Translations under genes and position numbers: made by a program
Shown: positions 41,525-49,889 of the stretch, piece after piece
How positions within the stretch are numbered: the stretch's first letter is position 1
Layout: the number at the start of each line of letters is the position of its first letter
The notes under the pieces: model-generated
Told to the model about the DNA's origin: nothing
Databases searched by the model: none
The model's input: only the letters and a program-made list of their open reading frames with translations
Assembly (NCBI RefSeq): GCF_014198605.1
Contig: NZ_JACIHU010000004.1
Length of the DNA: 64,000 nt
Origin: Rhizobium etli_C
GTDB lineage: Bacteria > Pseudomonadota > Alphaproteobacteria > Rhizobiales > Rhizobiaceae
Direction: 5' to 3' (one strand)

Positions 41525-43153
41525 TTAGAAGTCCATGCCGGCGCCGGCGGGCACGGCCTGAGCGGCTTCCTTCTTGGGCTTTTCGGCGATCATGGCTTCC
41601 GTCGTCACCAGCAGGCCGGCAACGGAGGCGGCATCCTGCAGTGCCGTACGCACCACCTTGGCCGGATCGATGACGCCCTGCGCGTAGAGATCGCCATATT
41701 CGCCGGTCTGGGCGTTCCAGCCATAGGAGAATTCGCTCTTCTCCCGTAGCTTGCCGACGATGATCGAACCTTCGGCGCCGGCGTTTTCGGCGATCTGGCG
41801 AACCGGTGCCTCGATGGCCCGGCGGACGATGTCAATGCCGACGCGCTGGTCATCATTGGCGGTCTTGATAGTGTCGAGCGCCTTGACCGCGCGCAGCAGC
41901 GCCACGCCGCCGCCGGGCAGAATGCCTTCTTCGACCGCTGCTCGGGTTGCATGCAGCGCATCGTCGACGCGGTCCTTCTTTTCCTTCACTTCGACCTCCG
42001 TCGAGCCACCGACGCGGATGACGGCAACGCCGCCTGCGAGCTTGGCAAGACGTTCCTGCAGCTTCTCGCGATCGTAGTCGGAGGTGGTCTCTTCGATCTG
42101 GGCGCGGATCTGAGCGGTGCGACCGTCAAGTTCCGCATTCGAACCGGCACCGTCGATGATGGTGGTGTTTTCCTTCTCGATCGCCACCTTCTTGGCCCGG
42201 CCGAGCATGTTGAGCGTCACATTCTCGAGCTTGACGCCGAGATCTTCGGAGATCACGGTGCCGCCCGTCAGGATGGCGATGTCTTCGAGCATGGCCTTGC
42301 GGCGGTCGCCGAAGCCGGGAGCCTTGACGGCAGCGATCTTCAGGCCGCCGCGCAGCTTGTTGACGACGAGCGTCGCAAGGGCTTCGCCTTCGACGTCTTC
42401 GGCGATGATGAGGAGCGGCTTGCCGGACTGGACGACGGCTTCGAGAACCGGGAGCATCGACTGCAGGTTCGAGAGCTTCTTCTCATGAATGAGAATATAT
42501 GGATCCTCGAGCTCGACCCGCATCTTGTCCTGATTGGTGACGAAATAGGGGCTGAGATAGCCGCGGTCGAACTGCATGCCTTCGACGACTTCGAGTTCAG
42601 TTTCAGCGGTCTTGGCTTCTTCAACCGTGATAACGCCTTCGTTGCCGACCTTTTCCATCGCTTCGGCGAGGTAGCGGCCGATCTCGGCATCGCCGTTGGC
42701 TGAAATGGTACCGACCTGAGCAATCTCGGAATTGTTAGAGATCTTGCGGGCGTTGGCCTTCAATTCCCCGACGACGGCGTCGACGGCGAGATCGATGCCA
42801 CGTTTCAGATCCATCGGGTTCATGCCCGAGGCAACGGCCTTGGCGCCTTCCTTGACGATCGCCTGGGCGAGTACCGTCGCCGTCGTGGTGCCGTCGCCGG
42901 CGAGATCATTGGTCTTTGATGCCACTTCGCGCAGCATCTGGGCGCCCATATTTTCGAACTTGTCTTCAAGTTCGATTTCCTTGGCGACGGAAACGCCGTC
43001 CTTGGTGATACGCGGCGCGCCGAAGGACTTGTCGATCACGACGTTGCGGCCCTTCGGGCCAAGGGTCACTTTCACGGCGTTGGCCAGGATGTCGACGCCA
43101 CGCAGCATGCGTTCACGGGCATCGCTATGAAATTTGACTTCTTTCGCAGCCAT
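41525..43153 (-). CDS. groEL: 60-kDa chaperonin GroEL
   Basis: A 542-residue Hsp60 with NAVKVTLGPKGRNVVIDKSF, the ATPase site DGVSVAKEIEL and AGDGTTTATVLAQAIV, and GILPGGGVALLRAVKAL. The C-terminus ends AVPAGAGMDF, without the GGM repeat tail of E. coli GroEL. It forms the folding cage with GroES. GAAGGAGTGACAG precedes the ATG; groES is 50 bp upstream in the same operon. Rhizobia usually carry several groESL copies; this one has CIRCE control. Confidence 0.97.
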   Translation of the reverse strand: MAAKEVKFHSDARERMLRGVDILANAVKVTLGPKGRNVVIDKSFGAPRITKDGVSVAKEIELEDKFENMGAQMLREVASKTNDLAGDGTTTATVLAQAIVKEGAKAVASGMNPMDLKRGIDLAVDAVVGELKANARKISNNSEIAQVGTISANGDAEIGRYLAEAMEKVGNEGVITVEEAKTAETELEVVEGMQFDRGYLSPYFVTNQDKMRVELEDPYILIHEKKLSNLQSMLPVLEAVVQSGKPLLIIAEDVEGEALATLVVNKLRGGLKIAAVKAPGFGDRRKAMLEDIAILTGGTVISEDLGVKLENVTLNMLGRAKKVAIEKENTTIIDGAGSNAELDGRTAQIRAQIEETTSDYDREKLQERLAKLAGGVAVIRVGGSTEVEVKEKKDRVDDALHATRAAVEEGILPGGGVALLRAVKALDTIKTANDDQRVGIDIVRRAIEAPVRQIAENAGAEGSIIVGKLREKSEFSYGWNAQTGEYGDLYAQGVIDPAKVVRTALQDAASVAGLLVTTEAMIAEKPKKEAAQAVPAGAGMDF

Positions 43154-43203
43154 TCTGTCACTCCTTCATAGGCAGCTTTTTTGACTAATGCGCGGAAATC
43201 GCC

Positions 43204-43518
43204 TCAGGCGGCGATCTTTTCGGCGGCCCGGGCCTCGATGATGCCCATGACATCGCTTTCCTTCATGATCAGCAGGTCTTCGCCATTGATCTTGATTTCG
43301 GTGCCGGACCACTTGCCGAACAGGATGCGGTCGCCGACCTTGACGTCGAGCGCCTGGACCTGGCCGGCATCATTGCGCGCGCCGGGGCCGACGGCGATGA
43401 CCTCGCCTTCCTGCGGCTTTTCCTTGGCGGTGTCGGGGATGATGATGCCACCCTTGGTCTTTTCCTCGGAATCGACGCGGCGGACGAGAATGCGATCATG
43501 AAGCGGTCGGAACGACAT
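43204..43518 (-). CDS. groES: 10-kDa co-chaperonin GroES
   Basis: A 104-residue protein, MSFRPLHDRILVRRVDSEEK, with the mobile-loop segment EEKTKGGIIIPDTAKEKPQEG and the ending IKINGEDLLIMKESDVMGII. It caps the GroEL ring. TTGGAGGAAAAC before ATG 43518 fixes the start; the frame open upstream is leader. A CIRCE element and a likely RpoH -35 lie 120-180 bp upstream. Confidence 0.96.
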   Translation of the reverse strand: MSFRPLHDRILVRRVDSEEKTKGGIIIPDTAKEKPQEGEVIAVGPGARNDAGQVQALDVKVGDRILFGKWSGTEIKINGEDLLIMKESDVMGIIEARAAEKIAA

Positions 43519-43640
43519 GTTTTCCTCCAATGGACAAACAATAATGATGTTGTTCCCTGGCCAGACCGGATGACCAGTCCGGGCGGGTGCAAAACCTCGA
43601 TCGAGCGTTCTGCGCGCAATGATCTGGTTTTGCGCTTTTT

Positions 43641-43694
43641 CCATTTCAAGAGGGCGCTATAAAAAAATTAGCACTCACTCGAAGTGGCTGCTAA
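43641..43694 (-). promoter_or_regulatory. CIRCE element and RpoH-like -35 upstream of groESL
   Basis: TTAGCACTC (43668-43676), 9-bp spacer, GGCTGCTAA (43686-43694) matches the CIRCE consensus with two mismatches in the right arm, the binding site of HrcA. CCATTTCAAGA (43641-43651; CTTGAAA on the minus strand) is the same 11-mer as upstream of hsp20 at 37250-37260, a probable RpoH -35. Dual negative and positive heat control is implied. Confidence 0.78.
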
Positions 43695-43797
43695 CATGCT
43701 GTAAAGGAACAATAAACAGGGTGGATGCGTTCAGAAATCCGTTGATGGTCGCAAAATTTTGCGCCACCTTTCGAGCGTCATGAAACGGAGATGAAGC

Positions 43798-44070
43798 ATG
43801 CAATTTTCATCAGATCTGGAGCGTCAGCTGAACGGCTATGGACTGACCACCGCGCATATCCTCTATCGCATTCCCGATTTTGAATCCGTGCTGCAGACCT
43901 ATGTCTGGCAGGATTACGACCTCGCCCCGGACTTTCCGGAGATGCACAAGTTTCTCGATTTCTGGCAGTCCACGCTCGACGGGCCGCTGCACTCCGTTCG
44001 CTACACCCATCAGCGACTGATCGGACCTAACGAATGGCGCCGCGTCATGGGCGAGTTCAAGCTCCATTAG
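43798..44070 (+). CDS. usg: Usg family protein
   Basis: A 90-residue protein, MQFSSDLERQLNGYGLTTAH, with ILYRIPDFESVLQTYVWQDY, DLAPDFPEMHKFLDFWQS and GPLHSVRYTHQRLIGPNEWR. It matches the small Usg family named for the frame upstream of trpF in Caulobacter. It is soluble; function unknown. It is divergent from groES, so its promoter lies in the same 280-bp region as the CIRCE element. Confidence 0.85.
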   Translation: MQFSSDLERQLNGYGLTTAHILYRIPDFESVLQTYVWQDYDLAPDFPEMHKFLDFWQSTLDGPLHSVRYTHQRLIGPNEWRRVMGEFKLH

Positions 44071-44138
44071 CTCGTTGCGGTATTGATCGCACCCCGCTCA
44101 TCATCCGGTCGCGCGCGAACCCTGCAAAGCCCGACACA

Positions 44139-44858
44139 TCACTCGTGCTCGGCAGGGCATGGCCATGTCGCAGGCGTCGAGAGGCCGGGCGGCAGCTTGG
44201 TCGAGGCATCGCCGCAGGCGAGCTCGATCTGCGCCTGTTCGAGCCCGGCGGCAGCCGAGAGGTCCAAACCTTCGATGCGGGTCAGGAACATGAAGGCGCG
44301 CTCGAATGTTGCCGGGCCTTCGAAGGTGGCGCTGGAGAGATCGGCGCGGGAGAGATTGGCGAAGGAGAATTTCACCCCCGTCAGCACCGCCTTGTCGAAA
44401 TCGGCGCGGCCGAGTTCGGCCTTTTCGAAGCTCGCACCGGAGAGCCGGGCGCCGCCGAAATTGGCGCGCTGCAGCTCGGCGCCGGCAAAGGAAGCGCCTT
44501 CGGCGGCAATATTGGCGAAGCTGGCGCGATAGGCCTCGACCTTGGCGAAGTTGGCCCCTTCGGCATGTGAACCCTCGAGCGAGGCGCGCACCAAAGTCGC
44601 CTTCTCCAGATTGGCGGATTTGAAATTCCCGCCGCTGAGATCGGTCAGCGAGAAATCGGTGCTGAAGAGATTGGCGCCTTCGAGATCACTGCCCTGCAGC
44701 ATCAGGTTCTTCTTCGAGCATTCCTGCCAGTCGAGCTTCGGTGAGGCCGTGCTGCCGCAATCGGCGGCACGCGTGGAGATCGGAGCGGAGGCGAGAAGAA
44801 GCAAGGCAAGGAGGCCGAGCGGCGATCTATGCATTACCATTGAACTGTTGATCTCCAT
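44139..44858 (-). CDS. Secreted pentapeptide-repeat protein
   Basis: A 239-residue protein. A signal peptide is at about residues 10-32 (LGLLALLLLASAPISTRA-AD). The mature part is mainly A(D/N)LxX pentapeptide repeats (about residues 58-190: GSDLEGANLF, SANLEKATLV, AELQRANFGG, KAELGRADFD), predicting a right-handed quadrilateral beta-helix. Four Cys flank the helix. ATG 44858 is used; 44840 and 44834 are possible. Exported role unknown. Confidence 0.85.
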   Translation of the reverse strand: MEINSSMVMHRSPLGLLALLLLASAPISTRAADCGSTASPKLDWQECSKKNLMLQGSDLEGANLFSTDFSLTDLSGGNFKSANLEKATLVRASLEGSHAEGANFAKVEAYRASFANIAAEGASFAGAELQRANFGGARLSGASFEKAELGRADFDKAVLTGVKFSFANLSRADLSSATFEGPATFERAFMFLTRIEGLDLSAAAGLEQAQIELACGDASTKLPPGLSTPATWPCPAEHE

Positions 44859-44985
44859 GACACTTCACGCCGCCTCTCGCGAAGCAGGCGGCCTCTCATT
44901 TCTACACAGCTCAGAATACAATAAAAAGATGGCGAGCGCGCTGGCAATGATTTGCCGTTTCACTCCGTCCGAAGCGCTCATCCGT

Positions 44986-45048
44986 GCCCAGGCAGGCGGC
45001 CATCCGCCTTTGCCGGGCAGGCCGACAGTCGGCCTTGCCCAGGCAGGC
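44986..45048. repeat. Short direct and inverted repeats beside GNAT gene
   Basis: GCCCAGGCAGGC occurs at 44986-44997 and 45037-45048. Between them AGGCCGAC/GTCGGCCT (45019-45035) form a perfect hairpin. They lie just beyond the stop of the GNAT gene and may contribute to termination. Confidence 0.5.
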
Positions 45049-45055
45049 AGGCCGG

Positions 45056-45571
45056 TCAATCCGGCTTGGCGGGCAGGCGAAGCTCCATGCAGGTGAGATC
45101 CAGCCAGCGGCCGAACTTGGTGCCGACCTCGGAAAATCTGCCGGCGATGCGGAAGCCGAGCTTCTCGTGCAGCCGGATCGAGGCGCCGTTCTCAGCCTCG
45201 ATGCCGGCGATCATCACGTGGATATCGGCGGCAGCGGCACGCGCGATCAGCGCCCGCATCAAGGCCTCGCCGATACCGGCGCCGCGGCAATCCTTGTCGA
45301 CATAGACGGAATGCTCGACCGTATGGCGATAGCCCTCGAAGGCGCGCCAGTCGCCATAGGAGGCGTAGCCTGCGACCTTGCCCGACATCTCGGCGATGAT
45401 GACGGGAAAGCCGCGCCCCTTGCGCGCGTTCAACCATTCCCGCCGGTTTTCGAGATCGACGAGCGTCTCGTTCCAGATCGCCGTCGTGTGCTCGACGGCG
45501 TGATTGTAGATCTCGCGGATGGCGGGAAGATCGGCTTCGGTGGCGTCGCGAAGGAGGACGGCGTCTGTCAT
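45056..45571 (-). CDS. GNAT acetyltransferase, phosphinothricin/amino-acid N-acetyltransferase type
   Basis: A 171-residue GNAT. LRDATEADLPAIREIYNHAV and TTAIWNETLVDLENRREWL are typical of the PAT/Bar and methionine-sulfone acetyltransferase group. The acetyl-CoA loop is DKDCRGAGIGEALMRALI (R/Q-x-x-G-x-G/A). The closing FGRWLDLTCMELRL is also typical. It N-acetylates small amines or amino-acid analogues; exact substrate unknown. The start ATG is 45571. Confidence 0.88.
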   Translation of the reverse strand: MTDAVLLRDATEADLPAIREIYNHAVEHTTAIWNETLVDLENRREWLNARKGRGFPVIIAEMSGKVAGYASYGDWRAFEGYRHTVEHSVYVDKDCRGAGIGEALMRALIARAAAADIHVMIAGIEAENGASIRLHEKLGFRIAGRFSEVGTKFGRWLDLTCMELRLPAKPD

Positions 45572-45682
45572 GGTTGGTCCGGTTCGATTGGCTATCGGGG
45601 GTGGCATACGCCGCGGTGCAAGAGATGTAAACGGCGGACGGCGAAGATGCCGCTTGCGGGATGGCTGCGCGAAGGCCGCCGC

Positions 45683-46351
45683 TCAGAAACCCTGCACCGG
45701 CAGGCTGAAACAGGTGAAGACGGCCGAATAGTGCACGGCGGCGGCGGTGACGACGAAACCGTGCCAGATGGCGTTCTGGAAGCGCAGCTTCTCCCAGACA
45801 TGAAAGATGACGCCGAGCGAATAGAGGACGCCGCCGATGACGATCAGCAGCATCGAGGCGGAGGGGATGCGCGCGGCAACAGGCCCGGCCACCAGCACGC
45901 CACTCCAGCCCATGGCGAGGTAAAGCAGGATGGCGAGACGGTCGTAACGGCCGGGAAAGACGCATTTCAGGACGATGCCGACGGCGGCGAACAGCCAGAT
46001 CGCAACCAGCATGAACAAGAGCAGCGGATCGTCGGCGCCGCGCTCGAGGAAGGGCGTATAGGTGGCGGCGATCAGGACGAAGATCGCCGAATGATCGAAG
46101 CGGCGCAGGAACCATTTGGTGCGCGAGACCGGCCAGACATTGTAGGAAAAGGAAATGGCAAGCGTCAGCACCAGTCCGACGCCATAGATCCAGGCGGCGG
46201 CGAGCGCGCCGTAGGAGCTCCAGACGGTGGCGTAGAAGATCAGCACCGTGGCGCCGATCAGCGCCAGCACGAGGCCGACGCCGTGGACGATGCCATCGGC
46301 GATCAGTTCATACCTGTCGTAAGCCCAGCGAATGCCGTTGAACTCAGCCAT
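45683..46351 (-). CDS. Hemolysin III (HlyIII/PAQR-like) family membrane protein
   Basis: A 222-residue protein with seven TM helices. Motifs are YELIADGIVHGVGLVLALIG, FDHSAIFVLIAATYTPF and IFHVWEKLRFQNAIWHGFVV; the Asp and His residues are the metal-site candidates of the HlyIII/PAQR superfamily. It acts in the inner membrane. Despite the family name, a haemolytic role is not implied. The start ATG is 46351. Confidence 0.9.
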   Translation of the reverse strand: MAEFNGIRWAYDRYELIADGIVHGVGLVLALIGATVLIFYATVWSSYGALAAAWIYGVGLVLTLAISFSYNVWPVSRTKWFLRRFDHSAIFVLIAATYTPFLERGADDPLLLFMLVAIWLFAAVGIVLKCVFPGRYDRLAILLYLAMGWSGVLVAGPVAARIPSASMLLIVIGGVLYSLGVIFHVWEKLRFQNAIWHGFVVTAAAVHYSAVFTCFSLPVQGF

Positions 46352-46507
46352 GCGCGCCAATCCATTTCGTGCCCGGCCTCGATGGTCGCACCGAACGGAT
46401 GGCGGCGCAACAGCGGCACATCGCGGGCGCGGTAAATCTTCGTGACAGGTCACGCGGCGCCTGCCGCGCTTTAAGAGCGGCGAGCGGAGAAAAGGGAAAA
46501 CGCGCGC

Positions 46508-46927
46508 TCAGATCTTGTGCCGTTCGACCAGCACTGAGCACTTGGCATGGCGCACGACGCGGTCGGCCGTGGCGCCGATGAAGTAGTTGGAAAAATCCGG
46601 CACATGCGAGGCGAGGATGATGAGGTCGGCGCGATGGCTTTCGGCGGCCGCAATGATGGCCTTGGCCGGCGGGCCGTTGCGGATTTCGACGGCTGCCGAG
46701 ACTCCGGTTGCGGTGACCAGCGCCTGCAGCTTGTCGCGGCCCTCCTTCATGGCGTCCTCCAGCATATTGGCCGGCAGTTCGATCGCGACATAGGTCGGCA
46801 CATCCTCGACGACGTTGAGCGCAATGATCTCGCCGCCCTCGTCGAGCAGCGATGCGGCCTTGCGGAGGATATCTTCTCCCCTGCCGAGGCCGCCGAGCGC
46901 AATCGCCACGATGATCTTCCTGTACAT
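46508..46927 (-). CDS. Universal stress protein, UspA family
   Basis: A 139-residue Usp fold protein: MYRKIIVAIALGG at the first strand, ADLIILASHVP, then GATADRVVRHAKCSVLVER, the G-2x-G-9x-G(S/T)-type nucleotide loop in degenerate form. It is soluble. A perfect FixK/FNR box lies 56 bp upstream of the start, so expression probably rises under low oxygen. GGAGGGAAGCC precedes the ATG. Confidence 0.9.
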   Translation of the reverse strand: MYRKIIVAIALGGLGRGEDILRKAASLLDEGGEIIALNVVEDVPTYVAIELPANMLEDAMKEGRDKLQALVTATGVSAAVEIRNGPPAKAIIAAAESHRADLIILASHVPDFSNYFIGATADRVVRHAKCSVLVERHKI

Positions 46928-46982
46928 GGCTTCCCTCCATGACTGAGATGCATAAGCTTCTTCCTAAGAAGATATGGACGCA

Positions 46983-46996
46983 TTGATCGTGATCAA
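46983..46996. promoter_or_regulatory. FixK/FNR-type box (anaerobox)
   Basis: TTGATCGTGATCAA matches TTGAT-N4-ATCAA exactly. It lies 56 bp upstream of the universal stress protein start and about 146 bp upstream of the divergent VOC gene start, at a distance suited to activation of the former. Confidence 0.75.
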
Positions 46997-47141
46997 GTCG
47001 GCGGGACACGTCAGCGAAGCAAATCAGGCAAGCGATTGTCAACGCCTGCTCAACGCTTCATCCTCAAAAACGAGGCTTCTGTGAACAATGGCGATGGGCC
47101 ATATAGGAATTAAGTACGGCAGCCGAGAGGATATCAGGCAC

Positions 47142-48095
47142 ATGAACCGGCGACAGTTTCTCGAGCTTGCCACGGGCGGCATGGTTGCCGCCACCGCCGG
47201 TGCGCCTTCGATTTCACAGGCAGGAGAATTATCCATGACGACCGAAACATCCTATGCGCTGACGCGGCCTGCCTATATCGACCAATCGCATCTCGTCGTT
47301 AAGGACCTCGGTCTTGTTTCCGGCTTCTATCAGTCGATGCTCGGCCTCAAGGTTATCGAAAAGACGGCAAGCGGCGAGGTTCTCGGGGTCGGCGCACTGC
47401 CGCTGCTGACGCTGACGACCGCCGGGAATGCCGCCATCGCGCCGCGCAACGGCGCTGGGCTGTTCCACACCGCCTTCCTGGTGCCCGACCGCACCGAACT
47501 GGCGCGCTGGCTGCGCCATGCGGCGCATAACAATGTCGTGCTCGACGGCGCCTCCGACCATCTCGTCAGCGAGGCGATCTATCTTTCCGACCCCGAGGGC
47601 AACGGCATCGAAATCTATGCCGACCGGCCGCACGAGCAATGGAAGTTCCAGCAGGACGGCATGATCGAGATGGCGACGCTGCGCCTCGACCTGCAGGGAC
47701 TCTACGACAGCGCACCGGATCAGCGCTGGGACGGCATGGCTGAGGGTACGGCGATCGGCCATCTGCATCTGCAGGTCGGCGATATCCCGCAGGCCGATGC
47801 CTTCTACCGCGACGTGCTCGGCCTGAAACTGATGGCGAGCCGTCCCGGCGCCAGCTTCTTTGCGACCGGCGGTTATCATCACCACCTAGCCGCCAATATC
47901 TGGAACAGTCGCGGCGCGGCCCGGCGCGCCGACAATATGACCGGGCTTTCGGATTACAAGATCCGTTTCAACGACAAGGCGACGCTCGATGCGGCGGTTT
48001 CGAAGCTCGACGCGCTGGCGATCGACAGCGAAAAGCGCGATGGCGGCGTCTTCCTCAGGGATCCCTGGGGCATCGGCCTGACGCTGTCGGCCTGA
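47142..48095 (+). CDS. Two-module VOC dioxygenase-like protein with Tat-like leader
   Basis: A 317-residue protein from ATG 47142. MNRRQFLELATGGMVAATAG has the twin-Arg, FL and hydrophobic features of a Tat signal, followed by two VOC modules (about residues 45-170 and 200-315). Motifs SHLVVKDLGLVSGFYQSMLG, EGNGIEIYADRP and GHLHLQVGDIPQADAFYRDV resemble CatE-type catechol 2,3-dioxygenases; His and Glu ligands are present. A shorter cytoplasmic start at 47235 (MTTETSYAL, GGAG upstream) is equally possible. Substrate unknown. Confidence 0.8.
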   Translation: MNRRQFLELATGGMVAATAGAPSISQAGELSMTTETSYALTRPAYIDQSHLVVKDLGLVSGFYQSMLGLKVIEKTASGEVLGVGALPLLTLTTAGNAAIAPRNGAGLFHTAFLVPDRTELARWLRHAAHNNVVLDGASDHLVSEAIYLSDPEGNGIEIYADRPHEQWKFQQDGMIEMATLRLDLQGLYDSAPDQRWDGMAEGTAIGHLHLQVGDIPQADAFYRDVLGLKLMASRPGASFFATGGYHHHLAANIWNSRGAARRADNMTGLSDYKIRFNDKATLDAAVSKLDALAIDSEKRDGGVFLRDPWGIGLTLSA

Positions 48096-48102
48096 ACTCC
48101 CT

Positions 48103-48486
48103 CTATTGAACCTTTTCGGTTCCGGATGGCGTCGTCACCCCGGTCGGTCCGCTACCGCTTCCGCTCGGTGTCGGGTCACGGTCCGTCGCTTCGGGCGGCC
48201 GTGCAGGGCCGGAGGCCGGGTCATCGTTGAAGGTGCCGGGGCCGGACGGCTGCGCATTGATCGGATCCGGCTTCGTCGATGCTGTCGCCGTCGGATCGTT
48301 ATTGGTGGGGTCGGGCCAGATCGCCACGCTTACGCCGGCAATGATGAGGACCGCCGCACCCGCCACAAGGACGGTCCAACCCCACCACCGCCTGCGATCG
48401 GCGGCTTTGAGCTTCGTCTCGTCCGCATAAGGGGGATTGGTCGAAAAGCTCTCTGTGACCTTCGTCTGATCGCGATCTGCAGTCAT
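48103..48486 (-). CDS. Single-TM protein with Pro/Thr/Ser-rich exported tail
   Basis: A 127-residue protein. It has a charged cytoplasmic N-terminus, RRRWWGWTVLVAGAAVLIIAG (TM at about residues 35-56), and a low-complexity periplasmic tail rich in Pro, Ser, Thr, Gly and Asp. No family was recognised. It is convergent with the VOC gene, 7 bp apart. It may be a membrane-anchored spacer or wall-associated protein, which is inference. Confidence 0.65.
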   Translation of the reverse strand: MTADRDQTKVTESFSTNPPYADETKLKAADRRRWWGWTVLVAGAAVLIIAGVSVAIWPDPTNNDPTATASTKPDPINAQPSGPGTFNDDPASGPARPPEATDRDPTPSGSGSGPTGVTTPSGTEKVQ

Positions 48487-48704
48487 GAGCTATCTCCTTC
48501 AGAGATCGAACGTCCGCGACTGCGAGGTTGTTCCGGCGGCCGGATCAAATCCACGCGGTCGTCGATGAGAGCGGAGGGCTTCTGCCGATCGCCCCTGCGG
48601 CAAGCCGCGGGGACATCTTTCGACGTCGCATGACCTCCAGCGGAACCGGAACCGCATCAGCGCGTTTTCGTGGCGAAGCAATGGGGCTTCGGGGACCTCA
48701 CCGC

Positions 48705-49871
48705 ATGGGCATCGCCAACGGCATCCGCAAACAAGCAAGGAAGATCGCCATCGGCGAACGCCATACCAGCGCCTGGGCGAAATCATTGCGGGAGACGGCG
48801 GAGGAATTGCCTTCCCCGCCGGTGCATCGGCTTGAAAAGGACGGGCTTGATATCAGCATGGCCTGGGCGATCATCGGCATCTTCGCCATACTCGGCCTTG
48901 CCGCCGTCTACATGATGTCGCTGATCCTCATTCCCATCACCCTTGCCGTCGTCGTCGGCATGATCCTCGGCCTCGCCGCGGAAAATCTCGGCAAAATGGG
49001 CGTGCCGCGGCTCGCCAACGCTTTCCTTCTGTCGAGCGCCGTCGCCCTGGTGATCGCTCTGCTGGCCAATTCGCTTGTCGGTCCGCTGACGATGCTTGCC
49101 AACGAAGCGCCGGCCTTCGTCGAGCGGACGATCAGCCGCATCATGCCCTACCTCGAGCGCATCGAATGGCTGCACATCACGCCGGCGACATTCGAAAGCG
49201 GGCCGATGTCGATCGGCGCGCTGCTCGAAAACACCGGCAACGTCCTGCATTTGGTGACGACCAGCCTGACGCCGGCGCTGGTGCAGGGGCTGATCTTCTT
49301 CGCCGCACTGCTGCTCTTCCTCGCCAGCCGGGTCAATCTGCGCAAGACGATCATCATGACCTTCCGCACCCGCCCGCAGCGGCTGGCGGCGATCCGCGTC
49401 ATCAATGCCGTCGAGCAGGTGCTCGGCTTCTATTTCGCCACCGCCTCGCTGATCTATGTCGGGCTCGGCGTCGTCATGACGGTCATCGCCTATGCGAGCG
49501 GATTGTCGGCACCGGTGCTGTGGGGCTTCTTCGCCTTCCTGTCGAGCTTCATTCCCTATCTCGGCATCACGCTGATGACGCTGTCCGTCGCCATCGCCGG
49601 CATCATCACCTATGACGGCTTCATCGTCGGCCTGATGCCGGCCGCCGCCTTTTTCACCGTGCACCTCGTCATGGAGAACCTGATCTTCCCGGCGGTGATG
49701 GGACGGCGGCTGGAAATCAACCCCTTCATCGTCTTCCTGGCCATCCTGTTCTGGACCTGGATGTGGGGCGCGGTCGGGGCGATGCTGGCGCTGCCGCTGT
49801 CGCTGATCGTGATGACGGTTATCGAGGAATTGCTGATCGAAGAAAGACCGCAGCCGCAATTGCCGAAGTGA
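48705..49871 (+). CDS. AI-2E family (PerM/TqsA-like) transporter
   Basis: A 388-residue membrane protein with about eight TMs. It has the family pattern AWAIIGIFAILGLAAVYMMS near the start, a central soluble segment (APAFVERTISRIMPYLERIE) and LWGFFAFLSSFIPYLGITLM with ENLIFPAVMGRRLEINPFIV. Family members act as permeases or Na+/H+ antiporters, so AI-2 export should not be assumed. The start is uncertain (48681 also in frame). It is followed after 18 bp by an FAD oxidoreductase. Confidence 0.85.
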   Translation: MGIANGIRKQARKIAIGERHTSAWAKSLRETAEELPSPPVHRLEKDGLDISMAWAIIGIFAILGLAAVYMMSLILIPITLAVVVGMILGLAAENLGKMGVPRLANAFLLSSAVALVIALLANSLVGPLTMLANEAPAFVERTISRIMPYLERIEWLHITPATFESGPMSIGALLENTGNVLHLVTTSLTPALVQGLIFFAALLLFLASRVNLRKTIIMTFRTRPQRLAAIRVINAVEQVLGFYFATASLIYVGLGVVMTVIAYASGLSAPVLWGFFAFLSSFIPYLGITLMTLSVAIAGIITYDGFIVGLMPAAAFFTVHLVMENLIFPAVMGRRLEINPFIVFLAILFWTWMWGAVGAMLALPLSLIVMTVIEELLIEERPQPQLPK

Positions 49872-49889
49872 TCAAGCGAGGAGACATCC

